A DNA stretch of 64,000 bases from Gordonibacter sp034932485 (GCA_034932485.1 JAYFOQ010000009.1:75295-139294); one strand, 5' to 3'; numbered from the stretch's first letter, positions 41,553 to 51,149 are shown. The notes: generated by a model from the letters alone, not told the origin. Made by a program: numbers and translations.

Positions 41553-42320
41553 ATGACACAAGTTCTCGCCGTCCAGAACATCGAGAAGTACTATGGTAAC
41601 AAGGGTAACATTGCTAAAGCCCTTGATGGCATTAGCTTCTCGGTAGACTCTGGCGAATATATTGGCATTATGGGCGCGTCGGGCTCTGGTAAGACAACGC
41701 TTCTTAACTGCATATCTACTATCGACACGGTAACCGCTGGACATATTATGGTGCGAGGTCATGATATTACGCGCCTGGGATCTAAAGAACTTTCGCGGTT
41801 TCGTCGGGAGCAACTTGGCTTCGTGTTTCAAGATTCTAACTTGCTTGATACCCTTACGGTGCGCGAGAATATAGCTCTTGCACTTACTATCTCTCATGTG
41901 TCTGCGGCGAAAACGATAGCGCGGGTAGAGGAGGTTGCTGCGCAGCTTTCTATAACTGAGGTGCTCGATCGTTTGCCTCATCAGATATCGGGAGGCCAGA
42001 AGCAGCGCGCTGCTGCGGCTCGGGCTATTGTTGCGAACCCTTCATTGGTGCTTGCAGACGAGCCCACTGGTGCCCTTGACTCGAAGAATGCTCGGATGTT
42101 GTTGGAAAGTTTTGAATCGCTTAATTCAAACTTGGGCGCTACCATCCTGATGGTGACGCATGATTCTTACGCTGCGAGTTATGCAAAACGAGTTTTGTTT
42201 GTTAAGGACGGCAAACTCTTCAATGAAATAGTGCGTGGGGACAAGAGCCGCAAGATGTTCTTCGACGAGATTATGGGCGTTGTATCGTTCCTAGGGGGCG
42301 AGAGTGCCGATGTACTGTAA
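41553..42320 (+). CDS. ABC transporter ATP-binding protein, BceA-like, module 2
   Basis: A 255-residue ATPase with Walker A GASGSGKTT near residue 43, the segment FQDSNLLDTLTVREN, signature ISGGQKQR near 148, Walker B LADEPTGALD and the His in MVTHD near 195. GAAAGG precedes the ATG at 41553; a longer frame of 10 residues has no support. It lacks the N-terminal Pro/Ala extension of the module 1 ATPase. The end overlaps the permease ATG by 11 bases, as in module 1. Confidence 0.93.
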   Translation: MTQVLAVQNIEKYYGNKGNIAKALDGISFSVDSGEYIGIMGASGSGKTTLLNCISTIDTVTAGHIMVRGHDITRLGSKELSRFRREQLGFVFQDSNLLDTLTVRENIALALTISHVSAAKTIARVEEVAAQLSITEVLDRLPHQISGGQKQRAAAARAIVANPSLVLADEPTGALDSKNARMLLESFESLNSNLGATILMVTHDSYAASYAKRVLFVKDGKLFNEIVRGDKSRKMFFDEIMGVVSFLGGESADVL

Positions 42321-44400
42321 GCTCGCTTTCGGTAATGTTAAAAAAAGCATACGCGATTATGCGATTTATTTTCTAACGCTTCTGTTCGGTGTCTGTGTAT
42401 TCTACGCATTCAACGCTATCGCCCAACAGGGGGCGGTGCTGGATTTAAGTGGTGCGCAAAACCAGATGATTAGCCTGCTGGGCATGCTGGTAACGGGAGT
42501 GTCGGTGTTTATTGCCGTAGTTCTGGGTTTTCTTATTGTGTATGCCAATCGATTTCTTATACGCAGGCGCAAGCGCGAGTTTGGCATTTATTTAACCTTG
42601 GGTATGGAGCGTTCGAAGGTGTCGCGAATTATTGTTTTAGAGACACTGTTCGTAGGGTTGCTGTCACTGGTGTGTGGTCTAGCTTTAGGCGTCGCCTTGT
42701 CGCAGGTGATGCTGTATGCCACGGCAGCGTTATTTAAAGTGACTATTGACACGTTTACGTTCTCGTTTTCGGGTACGGCATGCCTTATGACGGTGGGGTG
42801 TTTTGCGCTTATCTTCCTCACGACATTGGTGTTCAACGTAATGGCGGTTTCGCGCTATAAGCTAATCGACCTCATTAATGCAGATAAAACAAGTGAAACA
42901 GTTAAAATTCGTAGTCTACCGCTTTCTGTTTTATTGTTTGTTTTGTCCCTTGGTCTTCTGGGTGCAGCTTACTACCTGTTGTTAAAAAATGGGTTGACGG
43001 TAATGAACGAGCAATTTGCTGCTTCCACTGCGCTTATGTTGGTGGGTACGTTTTTGTTCTTTTTCTCACTTTCGGGTTTTCTGCTACGAGTAGTGCAAGG
43101 GAATAAGAAATTGTACCTTCGTGGTTTGAATACGTTTACGTTGCGTCAGCTGAACAGTAAAATTAACACGGCATTTCTCAGTATTTCACTGGTGTGTGTC
43201 GCGTTGTTTTTAGCCATTACTTCCACCTGCGGAGGCTTCGCTATCTGCACGGCCATGAATAAAAGTCTTGCTTCCTCAACGGTATATGACGCAAGCTTAT
43301 CTACTTATAACTATTCGCTTGAGATGCATGACGATGGCCCGCAGGTGCAGCAAGACCCCGCATCGCTCGCTGATGGGGGCGACATGCGTGCGGCCCTTGT
43401 TCGCGATGTGGTGGGCTATGACGAAATTGTACGGGCCGATGCGCAAGTGGACGTGTATGCTACCCACTTGACGATGCGAGATTTAATCGATCGTACCAAT
43501 TCGGAATTGGGTACGGCCTACAACATGGAGAATATGGACAAAACGCCCATGCCTATGTCTTCTGTGTCGCAGCTGAATGGGTTGCGGGAGCTGACGGGGC
43601 TTCCTCCGGTGCAGCTCAATGAAGGGGAATACCTCATCTGGTGCGATTTCATTGACATGCAGAATTTCTACCGATCCTTTATTCAGCAAAATGATACGCT
43701 TGAGGTGGGTGGAAGAACATTACATCCTCAATCCGATACTATAGATACCACGGCCGCTGAGGTTTCATCGTTTCCTATGAATACGGGTATTGTCGTGGTC
43801 AACGATAGCGACCTACCGGCTGATGCCGTCGTGTGGTATTCCAACTTAGACATTATGTATAACGAGGAACGATCGCTGGCTGATGGGATGTTTAATGAGG
43901 CTCTCGATGCAGCCTATGGTCCGGAATGTTTGTCGTACGGGCAAACGCCCGGCTGGCCCTTCATGCGGGGGATGACGGCGTTGTTTGCTATTGATCAATC
44001 CTCAGGATTGACTATTGTTATATCGTACTTGGCTATTTATATAGGATTTATATTGCTTATTACCTGTGCGGCTATTCTTGCCCTTCAGCAGCTTTCTGAA
44101 GCAGCCGACAATCGTCATCGTTATACTATTTTGGAAAAGATTGGTGCCGAGCAGCGCATGGTAAATACCGCGTTATTTACCCAGATAGGAATCTATTTTC
44201 TCTTCCCGCTCGCTTTAGCTGTGGTACATTCTGCTGTGGCTTTAAAAGTGGTTACTGATGTGGTGAGAATGTTTGGTTTGTTGGACATCGTTGGTCCTTT
44301 GCTTATCACGGTCGCGTTTGCTGTGGTTATCTATGGTGGATACTTTTTGGTGACGTATTTTGCAGCGCGAGGAATGATTTTGTCGAAGACAAAAAGATAG
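42310..44400 (+). CDS. ABC transporter permease, BceB-like FtsX-domain protein, module 2
   Basis: A 696-residue membrane protein with the same topology as the permease at 8398: about seven helices in the first 315 residues, an extracellular domain of about 245 residues (about 315-560) and three C-terminal helices. FLIRRRKREFGIYLTLGM near residue 88 and YLAIYIGFILLITCAAILAL near 580 match the paralogue, but the extracellular domains differ strongly, so the two systems may bind different antibiotics. ATG at 42310 is preferred; a GTG 6 bases earlier is also in frame. It ends 26 bases before the CHAP-like gene. Confidence 0.9.
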   Translation: MYCKLAFGNVKKSIRDYAIYFLTLLFGVCVFYAFNAIAQQGAVLDLSGAQNQMISLLGMLVTGVSVFIAVVLGFLIVYANRFLIRRRKREFGIYLTLGMERSKVSRIIVLETLFVGLLSLVCGLALGVALSQVMLYATAALFKVTIDTFTFSFSGTACLMTVGCFALIFLTTLVFNVMAVSRYKLIDLINADKTSETVKIRSLPLSVLLFVLSLGLLGAAYYLLLKNGLTVMNEQFAASTALMLVGTFLFFFSLSGFLLRVVQGNKKLYLRGLNTFTLRQLNSKINTAFLSISLVCVALFLAITSTCGGFAICTAMNKSLASSTVYDASLSTYNYSLEMHDDGPQVQQDPASLADGGDMRAALVRDVVGYDEIVRADAQVDVYATHLTMRDLIDRTNSELGTAYNMENMDKTPMPMSSVSQLNGLRELTGLPPVQLNEGEYLIWCDFIDMQNFYRSFIQQNDTLEVGGRTLHPQSDTIDTTAAEVSSFPMNTGIVVVNDSDLPADAVVWYSNLDIMYNEERSLADGMFNEALDAAYGPECLSYGQTPGWPFMRGMTALFAIDQSSGLTIVISYLAIYIGFILLITCAAILALQQLSEAADNRHRYTILEKIGAEQRMVNTALFTQIGIYFLFPLALAVVHSAVALKVVTDVVRMFGLLDIVGPLLITVAFAVVIYGGYFLVTYFAARGMILSKTKR

Positions 44401-44426
44401 CAGTAGCGAATGGAAGGCGGCATTAC

Positions 44427-45599
44427 GTGAAGGTTCGTTCCGACTTGCATTGGCGCTCGAAACACGCTCGGTCTTCGGTGAACTTTCGAGCGTCGAGTGT
44501 CGAGGTATTAGGATATTCTTTTCGTTTTGCACGCTTTCCCTTAGCTGTTTTCGTGTTGGTGGGGGTTGTTGTGCTAGCGGTTACCTTACTTTTGGTGACA
44601 GGCGGACTGCAGGGTATATGGCCAACGAGCCTTGTCGGCCAAGAATCTGAAGCGCTGGTGGCATCGGCCGATCAGAGTGGAGCTTCTGCCATGGTGGAGG
44701 TTGCGCTTGATGAGCTGCATGACGCTTCGGTATCAGGCGATGCTTCCGAGTGGCGTAATACCTACAATCGGTTCGTTGGGCAGGCTTCGACCGGCCCATG
44801 GTCAACGGCCTTTGTTGTCTACTGCGGCGATCTGTGCGGATTCGTAGAGTTGGCGCTTATGCCGTGCACCGCGTATGCAAGTGAATTTCGCCGTTACTTT
44901 GAGGATAACCCAGAAAAGGGGACCGTTTATGACAACGATGGAAAGTATATTCCCCAGCCAGGCGATATTGTAGTGCTGAATGAGACGGCCCAAGGTGCCC
45001 TTGGTATCGTGGAATACTATGATGAATCAAGTAAAATATTGAAAGTTATCGAAGGCGATGTAGATGGTCGTGTAGCAGAAATAAACTATGGACAAGATGC
45101 TCCGGTAGTCGCTTTTATTGCCCCTTCTTATCCCCAAATCGCGCCTGCACCGCTTGATGCCGGTGAGACGATTATTATTCCCCCAGGTTTAGGCAATATC
45201 GATTCTTTTGAGGGCTGGAGTTTGGTTACCGATCCAACGTCGAATGAATACCAGCTGCGTGCGTCAGCTGGCGAGCAATACAACGCAGAAGGGTTTGGAG
45301 TGATAAATGGTCGCTACGTGGTGGCCGTACGCCCACTGTATGGCAGTGTCGGTGATTGTCTTACGTTTACGTTTGAAGATGGGTCCACTCTCGAGTGCAT
45401 TATCGGAGATGTGAAAGGTGAGGATGGGTTGGGCGTGAATGAATGGGGCTTTCTGGGTGGCGAGAATATTCTTGAATTCATGGTATCTACCAGTGACTGG
45501 TATGGTGGGCATGAAAATCCAGGCACCGCCTCGTGTCATCCTGAGTGGGGACAATATCTCGTAAAATGCACCAACACGGGAAACTACGGGGGATGGTAG
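44427..45599 (+). CDS. Membrane-anchored CHAP-like protein with lost catalytic residues and 3D-like C-terminal domain
   Basis: A 390-residue protein with a single membrane helix (about residues 38-60), so the bulk lies outside. Residues about 85-230 look like a CHAP-type peptidoglycan amidase: PWSTAFVVYCGD near 124 stands where active members have W-C-A-A-F-V-x-x-C, and the later segment has GALGIVEY where a G-H-x-G-I-V pattern is usual. The nucleophile Cys is thus Ser and the His is Ala. The C-terminal 100 residues (about 285-385; VGDCLTFTFEDGSTLECIIGDVKG) resemble the 3D/RlpA-like beta-barrel found with wall hydrolases. It is likely a binding pseudoenzyme of the envelope. It starts 26 bases after the BceB-like gene and is probably co-transcribed. 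Confidence 0.75.
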   Translation: MKVRSDLHWRSKHARSSVNFRASSVEVLGYSFRFARFPLAVFVLVGVVVLAVTLLLVTGGLQGIWPTSLVGQESEALVASADQSGASAMVEVALDELHDASVSGDASEWRNTYNRFVGQASTGPWSTAFVVYCGDLCGFVELALMPCTAYASEFRRYFEDNPEKGTVYDNDGKYIPQPGDIVVLNETAQGALGIVEYYDESSKILKVIEGDVDGRVAEINYGQDAPVVAFIAPSYPQIAPAPLDAGETIIIPPGLGNIDSFEGWSLVTDPTSNEYQLRASAGEQYNAEGFGVINGRYVVAVRPLYGSVGDCLTFTFEDGSTLECIIGDVKGEDGLGVNEWGFLGGENILEFMVSTSDWYGGHENPGTASCHPEWGQYLVKCTNTGNYGGW

Positions 45600-45807
45600 G
45601 TTTTCTGAATCCCTCAGAGCTTCGTCAGCTCTTTGGCGGTTTGTCTAGCGCTTGTTCGGGCTGATAGGTGAGGTAAGCCTCCGGTTTTCCCTCTGTGCTC
45701 AGGAGATATTCGGTATACTGATTCATGATATTGTGTCGTCGCGCCTGCATGTTCTTCGGCAACCAGCAGGCACGACTGCACGTGGTCGTATAAACGAAGG
45801 GGATTAA

Positions 45808-47466
45808 ATGGAAGGTTTTGACCTTATCAGTGCCGGAGTATTGTCTATTCTCCCACCGCTTCTAGCGTTGGGTCTTGCTCTTGTTACTAAGGAGGTGTAT
45901 TCATCGCTGGCGATTGGCGTATTTACAGGCATGCTTATCTATCAGTTCACACTAAATGGAGCTGGTTTCGAGCAGGTAGTTGATTCGTTTACTATGGTGC
46001 CACAGATGATGGCGGAGCAAATATCTGGCAACGGAGCGCTACTTTTGTTCCTCGCATTGCTTGGAGCTCTTGTAGTAGTTATTGCTGCTGCCGGTGGCTC
46101 GCGTGCGTATGCTGAATGGGTTTCAACCCATATTAAAAATGCAAAAATGGCCCAAGTGTTGACGGCTGTTTTGGGTGTCATCATTTTTGTGGATGACTAC
46201 TTCAATTGCTTAACCGTGGGTGCGGTTATGCGTCCTGTGACCGATCGATTTAACATTAGCCGCGAAAAACTGGCGTGGATTATTGACTCTACCGCTGCTC
46301 CCATCTGCATTATCGCACCGGTTTCATCGTGGGCGGTTGCGGTTGGAGGGTATTTGGGAGAAGGCGGATTTACTACGTTTGTCCAGTCCATTCCTTATAA
46401 CCTGTATGCGCTGCTTACCATTGTGTTCGTATTTTTCATTTGTGTGTCAAACCGAGACTTCGGTCCTATGCGCGTGGCTGAAGCTGATGCGCATAAGGCG
46501 GCCGAACAGCAACAACGTATACCTGAACACAACAGTGCCCTGGAGGCTATGTCTACGGCACGTATATCCAACTTATCCGATGTCGATCAACATCCAGTGA
46601 AGTTGGAAACCATTGTTGCCGAGGAGGATGAACTAGACGAAGCCGCTCGTGCTGCTGTTGAGGAATTTAAGGGTATATCTATTTCTGATAAAGGTCGTGT
46701 ATTCGACCTCGTTGTACCAATTGTAGTGCTGATTGTTTTCTCTATTCTTGGCATGCTGTATGCAGGTGGCTTCTTCCAGGGTGTAGATTTTTCTACGGCC
46801 GTAGGAGAAAACCCCGTATTTGGCTTATGTATCGGCGTGTGTGTTGCTTTGGTAGTGGCTCTTGCCATGTTCCTTCCTCGTAAATTAATGACGCTGTCAG
46901 GTTACGTTGAGGGTATTTCCGAGGGTGTACGCTCGATGGTGGGCGCGATCATGATTTTGATATTGGCGTGGAGTTTGGGCGGTACCTGTCGGTATTTGCT
47001 GGGCACCGGTGAATTTGTGAGTGGCTTTTTAAATAGCATTGGGGTAGGACTGGAGTTGTTGCCAGCTGTTATCTTTGTAGTGGCTGCCTTCATCGGTTTT
47101 GCCATGGGTACTTCGTGGGGCACCATCGCGCTTATTCTACCTATCGTCATTGGTGTTTTTCCTGCCGAAGGCCCGCTGTTCTTGGTTGCTATCGGAGCTA
47201 CGCTCGGTGGTGCGGTTTATGGCGATCATGTATCGCCTATTTCCGATACCACCATTCTGTCCTCGGCTGGTGCTCGGTGTAATCATCTGCGCCATGTGGC
47301 CACGCAGCTGCCGTATGCCTCAGTGGTCGCTGCAGTTTGCTTCCTAGGGTATGTGATAGCTGGGTTTACGGGTAACCCTTGGATTTCGCTCGTGGGCGGC
47401 ACGGTTGCTGTGATACTTATTATCATGGTTCTCAATCGCTCAAAATATGGTGCTGTAAGAAGCTAG
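45808..47466 (+). CDS. Na+/H+ antiporter, NhaC family
   Basis: A 552-residue membrane transporter of the NhaC group with about 12 helices. The most telling motif is near the C terminus, GDHVSPISDTTILSSAGARCNHLRHVATQ split over two helices around residue 480. Earlier FVDDYFNCLTVGAVM near residue 130 and STAAPICIIAPVSSW near 160 are also family features. A charged cytoplasmic insert of about 80 residues (about 215-295; AHKAAEQQQR, EEDELDEAARAAVEEF) splits the two halves. The exchanged ions (Na, H or an organic acid such as malate and lactate) cannot be fixed. The ATG follows AAGGGG. A terminator follows. Confidence 0.88.
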   Translation: MEGFDLISAGVLSILPPLLALGLALVTKEVYSSLAIGVFTGMLIYQFTLNGAGFEQVVDSFTMVPQMMAEQISGNGALLLFLALLGALVVVIAAAGGSRAYAEWVSTHIKNAKMAQVLTAVLGVIIFVDDYFNCLTVGAVMRPVTDRFNISREKLAWIIDSTAAPICIIAPVSSWAVAVGGYLGEGGFTTFVQSIPYNLYALLTIVFVFFICVSNRDFGPMRVAEADAHKAAEQQQRIPEHNSALEAMSTARISNLSDVDQHPVKLETIVAEEDELDEAARAAVEEFKGISISDKGRVFDLVVPIVVLIVFSILGMLYAGGFFQGVDFSTAVGENPVFGLCIGVCVALVVALAMFLPRKLMTLSGYVEGISEGVRSMVGAIMILILAWSLGGTCRYLLGTGEFVSGFLNSIGVGLELLPAVIFVVAAFIGFAMGTSWGTIALILPIVIGVFPAEGPLFLVAIGATLGGAVYGDHVSPISDTTILSSAGARCNHLRHVATQLPYASVVAAVCFLGYVIAGFTGNPWISLVGGTVAVILIIMVLNRSKYGAVRS

Positions 47467-47494
47467 CTACTGATGATGTTGCATAGTGATAGGG

Positions 47495-47524
47495 AGGGAC
47501 GTGTGGATTGCGCGTCCCTTTTTG
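47495..47524 (+). terminator. Terminator of the NhaC-type gene
   Basis: AGGGACG and CGTCCCT pair around 11 bases and are followed by a run of T. Confidence 0.75.
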
Positions 47525-47668
47525 GCTGTTGTGGGCCATGGATGGGCAAGCGATTAGCCTGCAGACACACTTTTCTGTTTATGACCCGCAAGTGAAGCGT
47601 ACATGATGATTGCAGGCGGTATTTTGCGGGATGGGTGATTTCGTGAAAAGAGTTATGAGCGAAAGAAA

Positions 47669-47697
47669 AGGTTATCAAGCTAATAGCTTGATAACCT
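47669..47697 (-). terminator. Terminator of tRNA-Val
   Basis: AGGTTATCAAGCTA and its complement flank a single base. On the minus strand the stem is followed by TTTCTTT. It lies 10 bases behind the tRNA-Val gene. Confidence 0.7.
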
Positions 47698-47706
47698 GCA
47701 TAAACG

Positions 47707-47781
<75 letters not shown>

Positions 47782-47822
47782 ACGTTTTTGAGCTTTGATC
47801 GTTACCGATCCAGCAAGCAGTT

Positions 47823-47850
47823 AGTTTACCAGATTGGGTTAAAGTGTCAA
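47823..47850 (-). promoter_or_regulatory. Promoter of tRNA-Val
   Basis: On the minus strand TTGACA (47850-47845) and TAAACT (47828-47823) are 16 bases apart, with the tRNA starting about 42 bases downstream. The rest of the interval to 48053 shows no other gene. Confidence 0.7.
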
Positions 47851-48053
47851 AGATTATTTTGAGAAATATGACATGGTTTTGCGAGAGTGGTTATGGCGAG
47901 GAGTTTTTCCCAATGAAGTACCGCATTGCATTCCCTCCTGATTCGCTCTTTCTATTGAAATGGAGGATAATGAAAATGCGAAACGAGTAAGGCATGAGAC
48001 CTACAAGAGCTGCGTTAGGTGTTGAAGCCTGCGTGACGTCGAGGGGGCATTAT

Positions 48054-49253
48054 ATGGGGGCATCAAATTTTAGTGACGAGGTGCTAGATGGGGGTAGTGA
48101 AGAGTACGCGCGAACCGTCGATAAACTGAAGATAGACTATGGATTTGATTTTGTTGCAATTGGGCTGACTGCGTTTTTGGGTGCACCACTCAAATGGATA
48201 TACAGTGCGGGAGCTACCGACGAGCGGCATCATCGTATTGTTCTGGCACCCGGACACGGCATCGGTGGCATTGTTATTAAAGCGGGTAGACCCATGATGT
48301 TCGCCGACATTGATGAAGAAATTGACCCTCAAGAGTATTCGTCATATCCCATTGTGTTTGCCGAGGATCTCCATAGTTTTTGTGCGCTACCCCTTACGAA
48401 GAAGGGTCGTATTGTTGGAGCGCTGTTGTGTGCATATCGATCGGTCGATGCGCGGAATCGCCAAGTATATCAAGAGCTTATAGCAGATCTCCAGGGGAAT
48501 CTTGGTGACCTTGGTGTGGTGGACGGCGACTTCATGAGTTTTGACCGCATTGCTGCCGAGCAGCGCAGTGAGTCTCGAGACAGTCCGTTTCTCGTGCATT
48601 CGGAAGTATCGTGTGTTATCGCTGCTCAGGAAGAAGAACGTAAGCGTATTTCGCGCGAGTTACACGATGGCATTGCGCAAGAGTTGCTCGCGGTCTCGTT
48701 TCTTATGAAGCGTCTAAAGTCCCATATCGACGATGATGAGGGACGAGCTCTTTTAAACGAGACATTTGGTAATCTTGACCGCATTTTAGACGAGTTACAC
48801 AACCTGTCGGTGGAACTGCGTCCTGCTGCACTTGACCATTTGGGTCTTGTTCCGGCATTGCGTTCGCAGGCGGTGCTGTTAGAGAAGGCATATGGTACCG
48901 ATATCGTGTTTGAGGGAGCGTTATCATGCCGGCGCTTTGATCAAGCGCTAGAGACACAGGCTTATCGCATTTGTCAGGAAGCAATCTTGAATGCCTGTAA
49001 GTATGCCGATACTGATCAGGTGTACGTGAGGCTGGAGGATACCGGCGGCTGGCTGCATGTAAGCGTTGTTGACCACGGTGGTGGTTTCGATACTGAACAT
49101 CCGGTTGTTAAGGGCACAGGATGCGGGCTTTCTGGCATGCAGGAGCGAGCCAAGCTTATTGGTGCCTCGTTGCGTATCGAATCAAGTAGCGACGGCACGG
49201 AGGTAGTTCTGGTCGCGCCGATGCGCGCAGGAGAGCAGGAGGAGTGCGCATGA
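48054..49253 (+). CDS. GAF-domain sensor histidine kinase, NreB/NarX type
   Basis: A 399-residue soluble kinase. An N-terminal GAF domain (about residues 20-150) probably binds a small ligand; GAF proteins of the NreA type bind nitrate. The HisKA_3 dimerisation part has the phospho-acceptor His in ERKRISRELHDGIAQELL near residue 205, and LRPAALDHLGL near 260. The HATPase domain has ICQEAILNACKYADT near 310, VVDHGGGFD and GCGLSGMQERAKLIG near 358. The Cys cluster that binds the FeS oxygen sensor in NreB is not seen. ATG at 48054 follows GAGGGGG. It overlaps the regulator gene by 4 bases (ATGA). It is convergent with nap. Confidence 0.88.
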   Translation: MGASNFSDEVLDGGSEEYARTVDKLKIDYGFDFVAIGLTAFLGAPLKWIYSAGATDERHHRIVLAPGHGIGGIVIKAGRPMMFADIDEEIDPQEYSSYPIVFAEDLHSFCALPLTKKGRIVGALLCAYRSVDARNRQVYQELIADLQGNLGDLGVVDGDFMSFDRIAAEQRSESRDSPFLVHSEVSCVIAAQEEERKRISRELHDGIAQELLAVSFLMKRLKSHIDDDEGRALLNETFGNLDRILDELHNLSVELRPAALDHLGLVPALRSQAVLLEKAYGTDIVFEGALSCRRFDQALETQAYRICQEAILNACKYADTDQVYVRLEDTGGWLHVSVVDHGGGFDTEHPVVKGTGCGLSGMQERAKLIGASLRIESSSDGTEVVLVAPMRAGEQEECA

Positions 49254-49894
49254 TTCGCATTGTATTGGCAGACGATCATGAAATCGTGCGATCGGGCTTC
49301 AAGATGATTCTAGAACAGGAGTCCGGCTTCAAGGTGGTGGCTGAGGCAGCCGATGGTACTCAGGCGTATGCTGTTGTTGCGCGTGAGCGGCCCGATGTGC
49401 TCCTTATGGATATATCCATGCCCCCCGGACAGAGTGGGTTGGTAGCGTGTGAGCAAATTGCGCGTGATTTTCCGGAAACGAAAATCATTATCCTTACTAT
49501 GTTCGCCGAGCCGGAATACTTGTTTTACACGTTGCGCGGAGGGGCCTCGGGTTATGTGTTAAAAAATTCGTCTTCTGAAGAGTTGATAGCTGCCGTACAC
49601 GCGGTGGTTGAAGGCGGTAGCTATATCCATCCGAAGATGGCCGCGCTGTTAACCCGGCAGCTTGTAGGGGGAAACAAAGCGGAGGATCGTTCTTATCAGC
49701 AACTCTCGAATCGCGAATTGGAGATATTGCAATTGCTGGCCAAGGGTTATACGAATAAGGAAATATCAGAACTCATTTTTCTTTCAGTAAAAACCGTCGA
49801 AGCGCATCGTGCGAAATTGTATAAAAAATTGGACTTTAAAACTCGCGCTGATCTCGTGGCTCATGCCTTAAGACATAAGTTGCTAGATGTGTAG
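49250..49894 (+). CDS. NarL/NreC-type response regulator
   Basis: A 214-residue regulator whose receiver (about residues 1-120) has LADDHEIVRSG, the phospho-acceptor Asp in VLLMDISMP and Lys in YVLKNSS, followed by a LuxR-type helix-turn-helix (about 150-210; LSNRELEILQLLAKGYTNKEISELI, SVKTVEAHRAKLYKKL). ATG at 49250 overlaps the kinase stop. Family knowledge of NreBC and NarXL, together with the position next to nap, suggests that it activates nap under anoxic or nitrate conditions. The nap promoter 5 kb away has two GGG...CCC palindromes as candidate binding sites. Confidence 0.9.
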   Translation: MIRIVLADDHEIVRSGFKMILEQESGFKVVAEAADGTQAYAVVARERPDVLLMDISMPPGQSGLVACEQIARDFPETKIIILTMFAEPEYLFYTLRGGASGYVLKNSSSEELIAAVHAVVEGGSYIHPKMAALLTRQLVGGNKAEDRSYQQLSNRELEILQLLAKGYTNKEISELIFLSVKTVEAHRAKLYKKLDFKTRADLVAHALRHKLLDV

Positions 49895-49897
49895 TAG

Positions 49898-50827
49898 TTA
49901 CCTTTTTCCGAGGCCTAGATGCAGGGCGTGTGTAGGGCAGGCGTCTATGCACGATCCGCAGACCATGCAGTCACCAGCGCGAACGCTGGTTTCATCTTCG
50001 TCAAGCACGGGGGTGAGAATAGAGGGATCGGCTAGGCATGCATCCTGACACGCCTTACATTGGGTGCAGGCGGTGCTGTCGTACGTTACCCTCACGATAC
50101 CTAGACGGCCGATAGCTTCGTAGAAACCGCCGAGCGGACAAAGGGAGCGGCACCACACGCGATGTCCCCAGAATAGCTCGGTTATCATGATGGCTACAAG
50201 CACCAAGAGTCCTGTCGTGCTGCCGAAAAGAATCCCCTTGTTTACGGCGCTGATTGGCGATAGTGCCTCAAATACCGGAATACTTAGGATGCCCGATAGT
50301 ATGACCGTGGCAAGGGCTATCCAGAGTTTCGTATGACGGGGGATAGGTGTCTCGCGCACGGTGAGGTGTAGTTTTCGCCGCAGGAAGTCCACTCCTTCCA
50401 GCAGGAGGTTTACGGGGCATACCCAACCGCAGAAAGCGCGAGCGCGAATTAAGCCATAGATTATCACGATTGGTAGGGCAAACAGTAGCCAGTCTATCTC
50501 AAACGTTTTGGATGCAGCAGCCACCTGCAGAGTTGCGAAGGGGTCGAGCAGCGTTACCTCTCCTATGGAAGATGAAGATAGGCTGCCGAAAAAAGGTAAA
50601 TTAGAGGGTGTTGGTAAGGTCTCGTTGCTGCCAACAGTTAGCCCGAATAAATTCCATCCCGCTAGTAGTACGGGGAGCGTAAATGCTACTAGTGCCGTAA
50701 TTTGCACGGCACGGCGCGCGCCTGTCCAGGTGAATCGACGCATTATTTTCGGAGGCTTTGAAGGGCGTGTGTCGTCAACTCCCCCCTGTTTCCTTGAGAC
50801 TTTTTCGTTTGATGTCGTACTCTTCAT
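49898..50827 (-). CDS. napH: NapH quinol dehydrogenase membrane subunit
   Basis: NapH takes electrons from quinol and passes them with NapG toward NapAB in the periplasm. The 309-residue protein has four membrane helices (about residues 36-56, 108-128, 160-180 and 190-212), the Cys pairs FCGWVCP and WCRSLCPLGG on the cytoplasmic side of the helices, and a C-terminal ferredoxin with CTQCKACQDAC near 255 and CMVCGSCIDACPTHA near 285. An N-terminal basic stretch of about 30 residues precedes the first helix. The ATG overlaps the napD stop by 4 bases. It is the last gene of the operon and lies 3 bases behind the converging regulator gene. Confidence 0.92.
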   Translation of the reverse strand: MKSTTSNEKVSRKQGGVDDTRPSKPPKIMRRFTWTGARRAVQITALVAFTLPVLLAGWNLFGLTVGSNETLPTPSNLPFFGSLSSSSIGEVTLLDPFATLQVAAASKTFEIDWLLFALPIVIIYGLIRARAFCGWVCPVNLLLEGVDFLRRKLHLTVRETPIPRHTKLWIALATVILSGILSIPVFEALSPISAVNKGILFGSTTGLLVLVAIMITELFWGHRVWCRSLCPLGGFYEAIGRLGIVRVTYDSTACTQCKACQDACLADPSILTPVLDEDETSVRAGDCMVCGSCIDACPTHALHLGLGKR

Positions 50828-51081
50828 TGCGTGGCGACCTTTTGTGTGGTGGGGTCATCCTCGAAGTTGACGTACACCAAGTTCACCCCAATAACGCCTG
50901 GAACCATTACGAATGAGCTGGCAATGTGGTGTGATTCGTCGAGGGTGCCAGCCTCGATGGTAACAACGATCTTGTATTCGTTGATCTCATGCACCTCGAC
51001 CCCCGCATTCTTGGTAAGCTTGTTGGCGACTTGCTGGGTGATGGTGGGGTCTGTTTCCACCACCAGACTAGAAATGACCAT
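50824..51081 (-). CDS. napD: NapD-type chaperone of nitrate reductase
   Basis: NapD binds the Tat signal of NapA so that it is exported only after maturation. The 85-residue protein is a small ferredoxin-like fold with VISSLVVETDPTITQQ at the start and VMVPGVIGVNLVYVNFE near the C terminus, as in the family. ATG at 51081 follows AAAGGAG; a longer frame has no support. It lies between napB and napH. Confidence 0.85.
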   Translation of the reverse strand: MVISSLVVETDPTITQQVANKLTKNAGVEVHEINEYKIVVTIEAGTLDESHHIASSFVMVPGVIGVNLVYVNFEDDPTTQKVATQ

Positions 51082-51149
51082 AAAGAGCTCCTTTAAAAGT
51101 AAGACCGGGCGGCGGAGGGAGCCGCCCGGTCTGAGTGGGTGTTTGGATA

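Noticed and set aside
45625..45726. 33-codon minus-strand frame in the gap before the NhaC-type gene.
   Set aside because: It has a tidy hydrophilic product but no ribosome-binding site or promoter and no homologue I can name; the region is more likely a leader of the antiporter gene.
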